A stretch of DNA of 64,000 nt. Origin: Bugula neritina. Taxonomy: Eukaryota; Bryozoa; Gymnolaemata; Cheilostomatida; Bugulidae. Below the pieces are notes generated by a model that had not been told where the DNA came from, searched no databases, and worked only from the letters and a program-made list of their open reading frames with translations. A program made the position numbers and the translations under genes. Below are positions 48,801 to 63,800 of the stretch, one piece after another (positions within the stretch are counted from its first letter, which is position 1; each line of letters begins with the position of its first letter). The stretch covers positions 30,058,004 to 30,122,003 of the forward strand of contig OZ037765.1 of the NCBI GenBank assembly GCA_964035545.1, written 5' to 3'.

Positions 48801-51800
48801 TTGCTTATTTTAAAAATATTTTAGTTTAAGACAACTGAGATGATATATAGTTGGAGAAAGTGTCTCATCTTTTTAATTTATGTTATATGCTAATTTTTAA
48901 ATCAAGATATTTTATTGCTTCAATACTTGAGGTGGCCTGGGCCAGTTCTGCTCTTTGCTGGGAAATAATGTTTAGAGGTTGAATATACTTTGACTTTTCA
49001 CTACAAACTACAAAGTGGTTTAAGTTGTTAGCAACTGACTGTTTTGCCACTTAGGCAAAGCTATTAATTAGATTAGTTTTGGTTTGAGTTAGATTACTGG
49101 TTGAAAGAGTTGATGTAAGTTAGAAGGTTGATAAGTACTGTTGATAGCTGCTTTATATTGTAGAAAGTGTCCATTGTCTTCCAGATTAACTTGTCATTGT
49201 GTTGTAGGATTAATTCAAATAATCCTCCTTTATAGAAATGTAAGGGATTCTTAAGTCATTCCCACAGCCTTTCCAAAGAGAGACTGTAAAATCCAGTGGG
49301 ATATACACTGCAGCTGCTGTTGCAGTAGTAATTTCATTAGCTAGTTGATTGTAGACTAGAAACTAGTAATCAGTAATGCATATTTTTAATTGGCCTGATA
49401 GTATTCTCTCAACTGAGGGGGGAATTTATTTATTATTTCTCTGATGCTTTGAGCTGTAAAGAAAATACTGCTAATTGCAGCGCTGTGTAGTGTACTAGTT
49501 GAATTCTCTCTATTAATACATCAGCAGTTATTGCTAGCAATTAATACTGTGCTGGCAGTTGAGATTACAACCAATCTTGTTACTTCGTGATAGATGCCTA
49601 ACAACAAAGTGTTAACTCACTAATATTCACTCAATGTGTTCTCTCAAATCTTCTATTACTTTTATGCTTCTAAATTTCATTTGTTTGCTTTTGTATAGTT
49701 GATGGCACAGAGCAAGAAGACCCTGAGCTCAAAAGAAACATCCGGGACAGATATCCTTTGCTAGACTGTGTATTGGCCTTATTGTTTAGCATGCATTTTA
49801 ATAGCTTCCTGTTTGAATGCTAAAGTATTGCTACACTTTGATCTGTGTTGAAATTTCAGTGAGAGGTTGAGTGGTTTTCTAATAGGATTAGTTGAGAATG
49901 CCTCTATTTCCTAGTAAAGAGTCAGCCACTGGGACACTGCTGAGATTCTTAGAACCTCTCTTCCAGATAACCGCCTCTGTCTGGCCTTTGCTTATAAATA
50001 AACACCTCTTTGATTTTACCAGAAGTGCTAGCCATAGCAGCATGCAACTTGCTCAGTCATCATTGTCTAATTATTGACTGGGTTTAAAGCCAGCAGCAGT
50101 AGAGTACTTAATTCCACTGGAATTTTAGAGATAAACCCCGATTTATAAGTATTTGGTTTAAGATAAAAGAAGATAAGAATATGACATTCCCTAGACACCT
50201 AACAACATAGTCTGGTGTGGAAATTGAATAGCCGATTAAAGTAAACTTTTCTCTTGTAATCCAACCTAAGTCTCTCAGTCAGGACAACCACTGCCCACCA
50301 CTAGGACATGACCACCATAATACTAATGATCAGCTATGATGTTAACCTGTTATGTATATCCTATTGTAATACACAGACAAATGTGTATCAAATTCCTATT
50401 CATTAAAGATTATTTCTCCTTAACTGTTTTTAATGAACGTGGTTGACGGAAATCTTCATAGAACGATCAGGAAGCGTTGTTGGCGTCTTACCAGAGAGTG
50501 AAGTCATCAGAACTGTACTTGGTCTGAGTCCCGCTGTAGACACTCAGTATATTCATCAGAGACTCAAGGTCGGCAGCGTGGCAGCGGTGCTACTTTGTTT
50601 TTGCCAAGTTGGCTCAACTAAGCCTTGGCAGCCACTTAATGTTCAGCTAAGATAGAGCAAACAGCTGGGCAGTTTTTACAGCTCCTAAATACTAAGATGA
50701 TTTAACTAATTCTTTGCCGAATTACAATTGTGCCTGAAAATTCTGACACTCATCCAGTCATTGGTAGTAGTTACTAGCAGTAGTCACTGATAGTAACAAC
50801 TTGTAGTAGTTACTATCAGTAATTACTGATAGGATAGTAGTCACTGGTAGTAATTACTCTTAGTATTTACTGGTGGTAGTTGCTGATGACTAACCACCGG
50901 TAGTAATCACTGATAGACCTTAGTAGAAATAGTTGCTGCTGGTAGCCACTGTTTAAGCTAGCATTATACATCATTGGCAATACTTTTCTGCTTGTACAAG
51001 CATCTGTCATATGGTTGTAAGGAAAGATTGATTTTGCTGCAGGAACTGTACAGCACTGACAGAAGTAACGCCAAGGGAATGCTCAACTGTGATGAGTTTA
51101 TCTCTCTGTATAAAGACGTAGCTAGTCGGCAAGAGATCTACTTTCTTATGACCAAGTAATCTTTAGCTCCTCTAGCTCAGTGCCTTTGTCCTAGTTTGTG
51201 TAAAATATTCATGTGATAGATGAAATATGTGCTGCAGTCACTTCTTTCTGTCTGAGGATACATTTCTATGTAGTGAAAAGAAGTTTTTGTAAAATAATTA
51301 GTGATATTAGTGAGTATTTTTTCAATTAGTAGAATTGTTCTATAAGCAGCTTTGAGTTGGGGATTCTAGAGTTTGGAGTCGGGTTTAGGTTGGAACTTTT
51401 AACCCCCAACTTCAAGCTCGAGAACCCAAACTACTGCATTCATTCACCCTCAACTCGGAGCTGCTTATAGATGATTTCGTAAGAGTGGCTCCTGCTGCAT
51501 GTCTCCCGACTATTTCATAGGTATGGCAACTCCAACGACTATATGAATGCTGAAGAACTGATGCTTTTCTTGGAAACTGAACAAGGGGTATGTATAACTT
51601 TAGTGAAGTGTATGTATAACTTTAGTGAAGTGTACGTGTTACTATAGTGAAGTGTACGTATAACTGTAGTAAAATGTACGTATAACTTTGAAAATAGGGT
51701 GTATAAATTTTACAAGGAGAATAATTTTCACAAAAAAACTCATTCATACATTCACTAACAGATTTGTGCAGCAACTAAAACTGTCATGAGTAGTTTGTGT

Positions 51801-54800
51801 AAAGTTTTATTTAATATTAGCAATAATAACGTTGATAAAGTGTCAGAATGGTGTCTGCATGCCGCTGAGCTCATCTGTCACCTGCTGTAAAGTGTCTAGT
51901 ACATCAGATGTACTCTCATTAGTTGTGTTAGACTCTGTGATGTAACATTATGCTATAGAACATGTTGTTTAGAAGAATCTTGTACTAGTAGATCTGTAAT
52001 CTCAACTGAGTAATTGACAGAACTTTATGATACAATATCTGCTACCATTATAACATTAGAAATATATGAGCTCTTCTAGGATGTGTACTAGATCATGGTC
52101 ATTTTAAGTGTAGAACTCATAGGTACTGTGGGATAGGCCAATGCTGTATTCCTAACTTAAACAATTTCAGTTATTGACTGTTGGATAATCTAATTGCAGA
52201 TATGCGATATGTCTAAAACATGCTGTGAAAAGCTGATTATTGATTATGAGCCATCAAGAGAAGGCAAAGCTAAGATTTTACTGGGCATAGATGGTGAGTA
52301 TATTACTCTGCTATGTTACTGTACTTATTGTACTTACTGTACTTACATAGTAAGGGTTTCCACTTGTTCAACTCACAAACCTCATCGCTCAATCAAATTA
52401 CTGTCATGTTGATTGGTCAATTCTCTCCAATTGCCACTTCTCTGGTCATCAAATCTAACATACAGAATTTGTACAAGTTTCTCATTACTGTTTTCTATTC
52501 ATCTATTCAAATTTAGTTTCTAACAACGTTATGTAATTTTCTTTTGTTAGAAGCCTTTCACCTCTAGGCAATCATTTTCTAACATAAAGGAATGAATTAC
52601 TTCAAATGCTACAATTTATAATTTGAATTTTTTATCTGATTAACTTTAACTCTGCTATTTATAACTTTACGTAGCATCTCTGTTCTATATCGCATTCCTA
52701 TATACATTCCAATGTCATAACGCATAGGTTAAAGCCACGTATAACTGTTTCTAGTTTTTTAATGGAACTATTTCTAGCTCTCATTGCAATCTAGCTCTTA
52801 GTATACTGGTAATAGCAACTCACATTGTTTAATTTGTCTAAATTTATATTTTGCTAACGGGAAAAATTGAAAATAAAGATAGAAGATGATTTAACTTTTC
52901 AACGGCATTTTCTTATGTTATTCTCATTTCGGATAAACTAAACTATTTCAGAAATTTCTAAGAGTTGAGATTATGGAGCGATTTCTAAATTGAAAGTTAT
53001 AAAGAATGGAGGATGGCGTTTTCAGTAGCTTGAATGACCTAGCATTATACTTTTGCTAACTCTAATCTTCCTACAATTTATACTTATTGTTTACTAGAAG
53101 TCATTGTTCTGCAGAAGTTATTGCCAAATTAGAGATATTTCTATTAGTGTCATATTGACACCCGAATCATGTAGATAATATTGGACTTCTTGCAACACCT
53201 TGGTAACATGGTAATAAACTACCTTATTGCTGCAGACAATGCAAAGAATCTTTTTCTTCAATTAGCAAGGACACAAAGTATTTGTTATCAACCAAGTCTA
53301 ATTATTCTGAACTTGCAACTTGCTTTGTATAGCAACTAAGGCTCTCAGTTGTTTTGGAGCTTCTTCTTGGATTTTATTGAGAACTAATACCTGGATGTAG
53401 TAAAATGAATGCACATGAGTCGAAAATTCAGTAATGAATTTGTTTTAGTACATATATGCAGTTTTTTTCATTATGAATTTTGGAATTTCTGTCTAAAACA
53501 CAGCTAAGATAATCTTTTATCACCTTGCTGAACTGTGGTTGGCTAATCAATTTGTTCTCTGGAATGCCACTCTGGTCACCTTCCAGTATACAATAGTCAG
53601 CTAGGATGTTGACATTTAGCTGTAAAGGTCAATTTACATTTCAGTGTCAGGTGCTTATTGTGAAAGTTGAATGATTTTAGAGTTAAAGTCAATAAAAAGT
53701 TATTTTATCTCAAATAATAATGTTGATGTAGAACGGTTACTGTAATAGGCTATAATATATTTTAAAATATATTATATGAATGTTATCTTCTTGGAATTGG
53801 AAAAATAGTCGTTTTATTTTGTATTGAATTACAAGATTTGCTCATATTCTTATCATACCTACAAGATTTTTTAAATCAAAATTTTATTAGTTTTGTATTT
53901 TATTGTTTTCTAAATTTTCATCACTCACATTCAAAAAGCTTGCCTGTAAATTTTTTTCTTAAAAATCAACATTTAAATATTCCAAACATGGCGGTCTATG
54001 CCTGAATAGATCCTCCTCATTATAGAATGTAGAAAATCTCTCAAATCATATGTCGTTACCGTTTCGTCACCCCGCAACCTAATCAACAGCTTGCTGGACT
54101 GTGTATTCTCAGTCATACTGAAATATTTTGTATTTATTTAGCTTACGTCATTCCTTCACTGGTGTATGTTATATGGCACGTGTTTACAAGTGTTTATATT
54201 ATGTTGGACAGGTCTGCTGGCGTACCTTCTCAGTGATACCTGTGATATATTCAACTCTAGACTACATGCTGTCACACAGGATATGGACCAGCCTCTCTCT
54301 CATTATTTCATCAACTCTTCTCATAAAACGTGAGTTCAAGTCCCGTAATGAGACCATCTTAATAGTTGCCCAGTCATACTTCTGTTTGTAGTAAACATGC
54401 ATGGAAACCGCAAAGTCTTTTACTGTAATATTTATTGTTTGTTATATAATGGTAATATAAGGTTTGTATTTAGGAGGTCTAGGAACGTTGCCAAGAGCAA
54501 TAGTAAAAGTCACAATTGCTGGCAATTTGCAATTTTTGTTTTGGAGGCAAACTTTTTGTTCAGATAGTATATATTGTATAAATCCAGTTTAATATGCAGT
54601 CGTAATTTTATTCCCATATTTTTTCCATGCATAAAGGCAAGACGAGTGAGAAAAATGCTTCTTTTTAAATGACAGGTGTCTTCCATTGAACTGCAAATTC
54701 TAGCTAAATTTCTAGTTCAACACTTTTTTGTTAAAAGTTATCAAGTAATTTTATTTGCTGAGTTGCTAGGCATTGCTATGCTTGATGTCCTGTTTGGTGG

Positions 54801-57800
54801 TATTACTAAGTTCTTCTGTGCACCAGTCATTAGGTGTCAGTAATTATGACCCGTATATGGCATACTTTATGAGATTTTCTAGTAAAATTATCACCTAATA
54901 TTGCTCTGCCTACTGATTATTAATACAGGAAGTTGTGAATGTTTCAGATACTTGTTAGAGGACCAGTTGAAGGGACCTTCTTCTGTCGCTGCCTACACCA
55001 GAGTGTTGAAACAGGGCTGCCGGTACATAGAAAGTGAGTCAGCGACATGTTACTGCATTGCTGCCACTGTGTGTAATACTTAGTAAGCAATGTAAGTAAA
55101 TTCATTGTAATATCTGAGTTATCTCCCCGTGTAGTTGACTGCTGGGACGGCCCCACCGAGCCCATCGTGTACCATGGCCGAACTCTCACCTCCAAGATTC
55201 TCTTTGCAGATGTTATTTCTACTGTCAATGAATACGCATTCCTCTCTTCTCCGTACGTACAGTTGAATATATATATATATATGTATGTACGTACAGTTCA
55301 AGATATGTGTATCTGTATGTACAGTTCAATAGATATGTGGGTCTATCATTTCTCTGCTACAATAAAGCTGTGCATATTTTATAAATATATACGTACAGTG
55401 TAGCATGTCCAGCTATGATGCCTAATCACCTGTAATATTTTATTCATCATAATATTATTCTAGTTATGTTATAATAAAACACTTTATAGTTGTTATTAAT
55501 AGCATGACGTAATGCTTGCACTACGTCATATTCCAGGTGTTGGATTGTATTTTATTGCTGTGTATTATGTTTAACCAATTTCCTCCTATGTGATGATGCA
55601 GCATTCCTTAGTCTTTAAAGATGCTTTTTCTTTTCAGCTAGGCTCTTCACACACATGTAGTAGTTTATGGTTTTATACAATGTGTTGTTATAGTATAGTT
55701 TTATCTGCGGTTTATGCTACATATCTTTTGCTACATGTTTATTTATAAGAAAGGACCGCTAACCTCTCTAAACTTGTGCAAATTAGTGTAGTTTTAATAC
55801 TCCAGCTCTGCGAATACCATATTTATTAGAACAATATTGCGATGAGTAAATTTGTGCACCAATGCGTGTAAAATGGTAATATGAAAATATTTTCACAACA
55901 AGGTGTAACAACCTACACTTTATTATAACAGTATATAGGCAGCATATTAATGAAGGTAACGTTGTTTGGCAGCACCTACCAATGTGTACAATGGCTCATA
56001 CTGGTGGTTGTGTATGCCCTGTGTATGCCAGTGTTGGGTGCTGAAGAACTAGGCTAAATTGACATTTTTACTGCGCATTTTCTGCTCTGATAATAATAGT
56101 ACTAAGTACATTCTTCTTTAGCTAAAAATATAGAGGTGGTTGTTCCAACTACTGCATATATTACATAAATTGCATTACATAAGGCATTTACTACCACCAG
56201 CAGTTGTAATTTGGTATGAATGAGTAAGCTATTAATTGAATGTACTACATTAGTATGGCCTTTACCAGTTGTTACCTAGTGCATGTACTCCATTACATCT
56301 ACAAGTGGTAATAAATAGGAATTTTATTATATGCATTCTTTGCTTTACCTTAGAAGTTGATGACCCCATAGAAAGTTATTGCTTTAAGATATATTAGTGC
56401 AGCAAACACTACTTTAGTTGGTTCGGCTATAATCACTCTTTTTATATTGAAAAACTGTTTTCAGTATATTGACTTTCATGATTTTCAGTTGATACATATG
56501 GAGTCAAATCTCATAGAACTGAAATGTAATGCAAGGTGTTTGTTGACATCTTACAGGTACCCTCTGATAGTATCTCTAGAAAACCACTGCTGCCTGGAGC
56601 AGCAGCGAGTTATAGTTGACATACTCAAGACTAAGCTGGGAGATAGGCTCTACACAACCCCCATCAATGGCAACACCTCCGTTCTTCCCAGTCCAAACCA
56701 ACTCAAGTATAAAATCCTCATCAAGGTGTGTTGAATCTTAGTCGCTGTAGAGGTTAAATGTTTGCTAAAGACTCCAACTCTTGTTCCAAGATACTGATCA
56801 GAATGCTGCTGAAGGTCACGAACTCCAGTTATTGTAAATTATGACTCAAGTTGAAGTGTTGTAGATTTGCTGTGCAGTCAAACAGCAATGTAAGCAAATT
56901 GGTAGAAGCTTTTCAGCTTCGCTGTTGCTGAAATTGCTATAGGTTTGCTAATGGCTGATGGTAGGCAAAGTTCACCCTTCAAAGGTTGTACTGTATTGTT
57001 CTAGTGTAAGAAAATTGAAGACACCAGTGATATTATCTCTGCACACGGATATGTGTCAGAGGAAGACAATTCTGTTGAAGCCGACTGGAAGAAAATTACC
57101 CGGAAGGTAAGAAAATTCGTCTGCGTTTGCAGTATGTGCTGGTCTTTAGCAGCTTTGTTCTCTTCGTGAGCTTCTGTTCTCAAGTGTGAGTTTGTGGATA
57201 GACATCATTGAGTTTTTATGGTTTTATGTGTCTTACACAGACTTGTTAGCTATCTGCTTTACTAGTAAGTGGAACTTCAAACTGGGATGAGATTTAGTAA
57301 GGGACGGGCTGCATTTAGCCTCCGAAATTATTTGGTGCTCAATTTTTGATGTTGTTTATTTTACAACGAAGGTTCATAATGTTAATATATTCAGTGCCAT
57401 TTTATGTAGAAGCATTAGAAAGCATTTTATGGTTATTTTTAAGACTTGTTATATCTTTTTTCATTATTTGTTTTGGTACAATTTAATTCTGTGTAGTTTC
57501 ACTGCACACCTACGCTACTTGTCACCCAAGTGTCATTCACTTGAACTTGCATTTTGAGTTGCTTTTGGTGTCTGCACTACCTTCAGATACTACCATGACA
57601 TGATGTATTATGCTGGTGCCTTTGCTTGCCTCGTGTTGCTACATTGTCTTATTGTGTGCATTTTAGAGCTCCTTTAAGTGTAGAGCTAAACCTGCTAAGG
57701 TAACTTTTTATTTAACTTGGTTCTGCTTGGCTCTGTAATCACCTCTTCTGGCATTTATAAGTACCTCTGGGTTATACAGCAATATACATTCCCCAGTTGC

Positions 57801-60800
57801 ACTCTGCTCTTACCACTCCAACTCACTCCACTGTGTCATGGTTTGGCCCAAACCGCAACACCCAGTGCTTAGTCCTTGACGTTGAGTAAATGCTGAGCAC
57901 GTGTTAGTTTAGTTTAGTTTTTGTATTCAATTTACTTAAATATGTTATAATTTATATATATTTTTTGCTTCCATTCCCATAGCTTAGTATATTCTAGTAC
58001 ATTCTAGTATATTCTAGTACATTCTAGTATATTCTAGTATATTCTAGTATATTCTAGTACATTCTAGTACATTCTAGTATATTCTAGTAGGTGAGCCTGG
58101 GATACTCATAGTGTTCACTTAGGAACTCTTACAAGCAATGAGTTGGTAGTTGCAATGCTATGTTAGCTGGTTTGTTTGAAATCCTAGCAGCTGACGAAAG
58201 TTGTTGAACTCTTTACTATATATAAAAGCGAGCAATAATCCCTTAGCTTAACCTGCACACTAACACCCTGGGACTGCTGCTGTATTGTGTGTGTGCCTCT
58301 TACTGCAGAGTGACTTCCTTTGTGCTGCCTTGTGTAGTGTGTGTGGCTATGCCCGTTATAGTCACTATCAACTCCCTCTCATGGCTATATGTAACCACTT
58401 CGCTGTCAGTTTACTTATGGAGTTGTTGGTTCAAATATTCCTCCTTTTTAAACAAATTAATCCTCTTTTTTAAACAAACTATAGTCTTATTATTTTACCT
58501 TATACAGTCTAGACTGTTGATAGATACCTGCATACGTGTAGCACGGTCTATTTCTTCACTTCTATTAGCAAATGAGGGTATTATTCTATAGTTATTAATT
58601 GAAGTCAGGAAGCCTAGTACTGATACTGTAGTTGTAGTTTAGTTACCACTGAATGCATAGGTATATACTACACTCTACAGTATCTATATGCAAGCCTTGT
58701 TTTGTTTCCAATAACATTTTGGGCATAACTTTTTGGTAAGATTCTAATTATGTGGTTAGAAGAATAATTAATAAAAAAGCATTACTTTAAGGCAGCCATT
58801 ATAGTCATTTATAGTACAATTTAAATGAAAAAATATAAATATCATGAGAAGATAACTGCCTGACAGTATGGAGCCACTCTTGTGCATCTTGTGTTATCAG
58901 CATATTAAAGTTGTTATATTGCTGAGTGTAACAGCACAAACCTTTCTCATTCTGGTGGGAAGTAAAGAAATAAGTAGGAATACACACAATGTGCTCAACA
59001 TATTGATCACTTTTGATCTTGTTCCAGTTTTTTGGATACATTAAACCAACAAAATATGTTATTATTTAGAATTTGCGCTCACAACTTAGATTTTGAGTCA
59101 CGTTTATGCAGTTTTTAATTTTTCAAGCTACAAAATCTGATGAAATACCAGTTTCTATGTTTAGTGTTTGTGGTGTAAGCTAATTTATCAACTGTAATAA
59201 TGTTATTCAAATTTGTTCACCGTATAAAACTTTTTATCAAATTTATTCAAATAAGTTATGGTGTCCCTTCATCTCTACTCTATCAAAGAATTCAAAAACG
59301 TGCTTTAAACTTTATTTAAACAATTGGTACATTTCTAGTTAATTTGTGCCAAATATTTGATTTATTGCCACCATAGACTATATAGTTTAGATGTGAGTCT
59401 GAACATATATAGTATGAATACAAGTCGGCTACCTGAGCTAGTGGTGTTACTGATAATAACAATCAGTGTTTTCATCTCGATATCTCGTTAATCCAATTAC
59501 ATCTGTAACCAGCCACCTGGGAAATTAAGTAAACACACTATAAATTACTTTCTCTGTTATATCAGGGATGATATTTGCTGAGATTCAATGTTATTGACCT
59601 GTTAATGCTCAGTTATATAATTTGTTTACATCAGGAGCCTTCCAAACAGATGCCTATGTTGAGAGAGTTATCTGACCTTGTCATTTGGTGTCAGTCGTCT
59701 TCCCTTGAACAGTTTGCTCAACACGGGCAGTCCCGTAAGTTTAACTTTGAGTTTGGGAGATTATCTGATGTGTGTTGACTGTTTACCAAAAATGTGCATC
59801 AAGAATTGTTTTTCTAAATTCCAATTGCCGGCCTATAGTTCCACGTGTTTTACTTTATAGCAAAGCAGAATTCATTAATTCAAACTTAATTTATGACTGA
59901 CTGAGTATAAAACTCTGTTATTCACCCAGTCTTGGCTCTTTCTAATAAAACATGACTCATAGTACCGTCTGCATAGGATATTCTGCTGCAGAGAAGCCGT
60001 GGCATGTTACATCAATGAGTGACACTTTGGTCCATCGACTCATGGAGTCGTCATCTGCACTGATGGAGGAGCGAATAGCCTGCAATAGACACTGTCTGGC
60101 CAGAGTTTACCCCAGCTGTTCCAAGGTGGACTCCAGTAACTATAACCCACAACCTATGTGGAACTGTGGCTTCCAGATTGGTGAGGAAATGTAATTCTGA
60201 CTCTTTGGTTTTGTGAGTGGCTGACGTGTCATATATGTTCCATGCCAAGTTCAATGGTGGTTTTATGCTGTACTCTGTATGAAACCTATTGATGTTATAT
60301 GTTAATGAAAACAGGGTCTATCTTTGAGATGTGAGGAAAATTTGCAGAAATCAGACAAATTTGTTTTTAGGTTCCAGTTTATTCAAAGCAACGGTGAAAT
60401 TATAAAAGTAGATTTATCATTTCTCATATACTCTGTTATTGTCTAGCTTGTGCCACAGATATTATAAAAGTAGAAATGTCATTTCTGATTTCTCAGATAC
60501 TCTGTTATTGTCTAGCTTGTGCCACAGATATACTGTCATTTATAATATCAATAGTTTTATACGGAATGTAACCGGAAAGTGTCAGCACAACTTAAAATGT
60601 GTGATAGTCTAGCAGAGCTACAACTCAACTCATTTCCAACTGTGACTCTCAGTTTGACAGATATATAAACTTGTTGTGTAATTGGAGTTGCCTTTTCAGG
60701 TTAAATTGGATGTTGCCAGTGATCACCTATTCTTGGAATATTTGCCAGTGTCTTGTTATAATGCAATAATGCAAGGACGTAATGTTGTTACATAGGGGTA

Positions 60801-63800
60801 TATAATACACTGGTGGTGTGAGAGTTTTCCACTCTAACAACCTGAGTCAGGGCAGACAACTACCATTTCCATGATTACTCTTATAGTTGCACTCAATCAG
60901 CAAACCCAAGGGCTAGACACGGACCTGAATATTGCCAGATTTAAAAGCAATGGCAGTTGCGGGTATGTGTTGAAACCAGCCATTCTGCGCCAGCCTTCAG
61001 CTGTCTTCAATCCTGAGGCTACAGGTCCCCTTAACCTTCCAGGAGTTGTCCCTCGTGTCATACAACTGAAGGTAATGTTAGTGTAAGCTGCATAGCCAAG
61101 TGGGCACTGTACTTCATCTTAAGTTCTTTTTGTTATTCACATTATCCAGGTCATTGGAAATTTGTCATGTGCTCAAACTTTACAGTTTCAAGTCTTTCAC
61201 TATTCGAAATACATTCGATTTTTTTATTATATATAGTAAATATAGTACATATATAATATGTTGTTTATATAGTTTATTGTATAGTACTTTTCTTGTGTAA
61301 TGCAGGTTATTAGCGGTCACAGATTTCCCAAGCCCCTTGGCTCAACCACAAAGAGCTCTATTATTGATCCCTACGTGCTTATAGAGATGTTTGGTATTCG
61401 GGCAGATTGTGCTAATTTCAGAACTAAGACAGTTCCTGGTAATGGTGAGTAGTGAGTATACACCATTATATGTATGTAACGGTTACACATATGGTGATGT
61501 GTTGAGTAACTACAGAGATGTGTTGAGTCACTACAGAGATGTGTTGAGTCACTACAGAAATGTGTTGAGTCACTACAGAGATGTTTTGAGTCACTACAGA
61601 GATGTGTTGAGTCACTACAGAGATGTGTTGAGTAATTACAGAAAGGTGTTGAGTCACTACAGAAATGTGTTGAGTAACTACAGAGATGTGTTGAGTAACT
61701 ACAGAGATGTGTTGAGTAACTACAGAGATGTGTTGAATTATCACACCTACTTTTGTAGGTCAGAATCCCTTCTTTGACGAGAGTTTCACGTTCTACACTC
61801 ACTTCCCTGAGATGGCTCTGTTGAAGTTTACTGTGTTGGATGATGAGTTCATAGGGGATGAGTTTATTGCTCAATACACCATCCCTGTTGACTGCATCAA
61901 CACCGGTTAGTCTTTTGTTCAGGATGACAACATATATTTAATCTACTGCAATATGGTTTATAGGTGGTGTTTTTAGATAATACGTCATTTTATCTTGATA
62001 CATTTGATATTATACTTAATTTATATTGCATTTCTTATAGAAATGTTTCAACTCTTGTCTAATATTTTTTGCTGTAAAAACTCTTTTACTAATAAACTAT
62101 GTCTATGAGACAATATTATTCTCTATGTAACTTTGACCTTTGACCTAGTTGGTGGTCAAAGCACATATCCCTGTGTATTGTCAGTATACCATGGACACTG
62201 TGTGTATGTGCTGTAGGCTACCGCCATATCAACCTGCTCTCTAGTGCCGGCAATAAGCTGGCAGGATGTACACTCTTTGTACACATCACGGCAACTCACG
62301 GAGCTGACAAGGTACGTTTTTCTATCTCCACATCTCATTGGACAATGACTATTTGATTTTAAATAAAATTTAGATTCAAAGATGCATTCTAAAGTTTAAA
62401 AGTTTCTTTCATTTTTAGACATAAAAATGTGCACCATTACATGTATGTAACAACTTGGATATGCAAATAAGTATTATTTGTAGCTTCCATGTGTACTAGC
62501 CATATATTGTATACTTACATGTTACTAAATGTAAAGAAAGTCACACTTATAGCTTAGTAAGTGATGACAGGTTCATAGTAAGTGTTCAGTGTAGGGAAGC
62601 AATGAACATGCCATTTGAAATCACAGAGTATTGCTGCTGTAATAATTGATCAGGCGTTTTTAAAGTAAAAGTGGCCCAACACTCATTTCAGTGAAGAGTT
62701 AAGTTGTTCTCATTATGGCGTGTGCTACGTCTTTTCTTAGAATCAGCTTTAGAGTTTTCAAATTCTTAATTTTAGTACAATTTGCGGAATATTAATTGGT
62801 AATTGATGTTATTTATCTCATGATATTTATACATTGTAGAAACCGATGAAGCGGGGTAATAGTACACTGAATAGACTGAGAGTAGTCAAGGAAGCTATCG
62901 CCATAAAACTTGTTGGTATCAAGGCTATAGATGACACTACTAAGGTAAATATAAGGCTAAACAAATAAATTAAATAGTCTTTGTTTATTACTGCTTTTTT
63001 GCACTTTAGAAACCCTGTTATAATTGCAACACAAAATATATACCTGTAGTCACAACGCCCTCTCTCTACTCGTAACTCTCACTCTTGAGTTTTTACAGCA
63101 AATAATTTTGTTTCATTACAAGAAAATATTTGAGTCATTAGAGGTTTATTAAATGCACACTATGACCATAATGGGCTAAAACTTATAATACACATGTAGT
63201 AGTTGTCTACACATGACGCGTTTGTAGTGTCTAATCAACAACCTCAGTGAACTGGCGGAGCTAAAGTTTAATGTGGAGACGGCGCTGATAAAGTTCAAAG
63301 AGGCGTGCGATGTGGGCAGCGTGGCTAACATCAAGTACTGCGTCAGGACAATTGCCAACAGAGCGTGTAATGCTAAGGGACTCACTATCAAACTAGTGAA
63401 GAGCAGTGGACTGGTTAGTATTGACAACAGATATAATGAGAATTAAGATTTATCTTCTCTGTAGTGTATGTATTGTAATATAAGTATTTCTTGCATGCTT
63501 CTAATATGGAAAAATGACTTGCTATTGGAGTTGTGCTCTAAAAATATATGTATTTATCTTGTACTCCTCTCTCTATCTTGAATTGAAGGAAAACACTCAG
63601 TGCCTTTGGTAACTTTAGGTGTAACGGTAGCCCTAGTTCTTAGTAAAACCAGGGCTACTCTTTAACCTGCCCTTACTACATGCTTAGCCTTGGTTTTTGG
63701 AAAATATTTACCACCTTACACTGTGTATAGTAATATTTACCGTCTCTTTTAGCCAACCTTTATCATCTCTGATGGAACTCCTCCAGATATCCTGAAAAAG

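Noticed and set aside
58285-58591. Two overlapping hydrophobic plus frames in the PRIP-like gene
   Set aside because: Intronic, no conserved features, and hydrophobicity is expected from T-rich sequence.
61371-61874. Long repeat-protein frames on both strands over 61.4-61.9 kb
   Set aside because: Produced by a 21-bp minisatellite whose unit is a multiple of three; they overlap well-supported PRIP-like exons in another frame.
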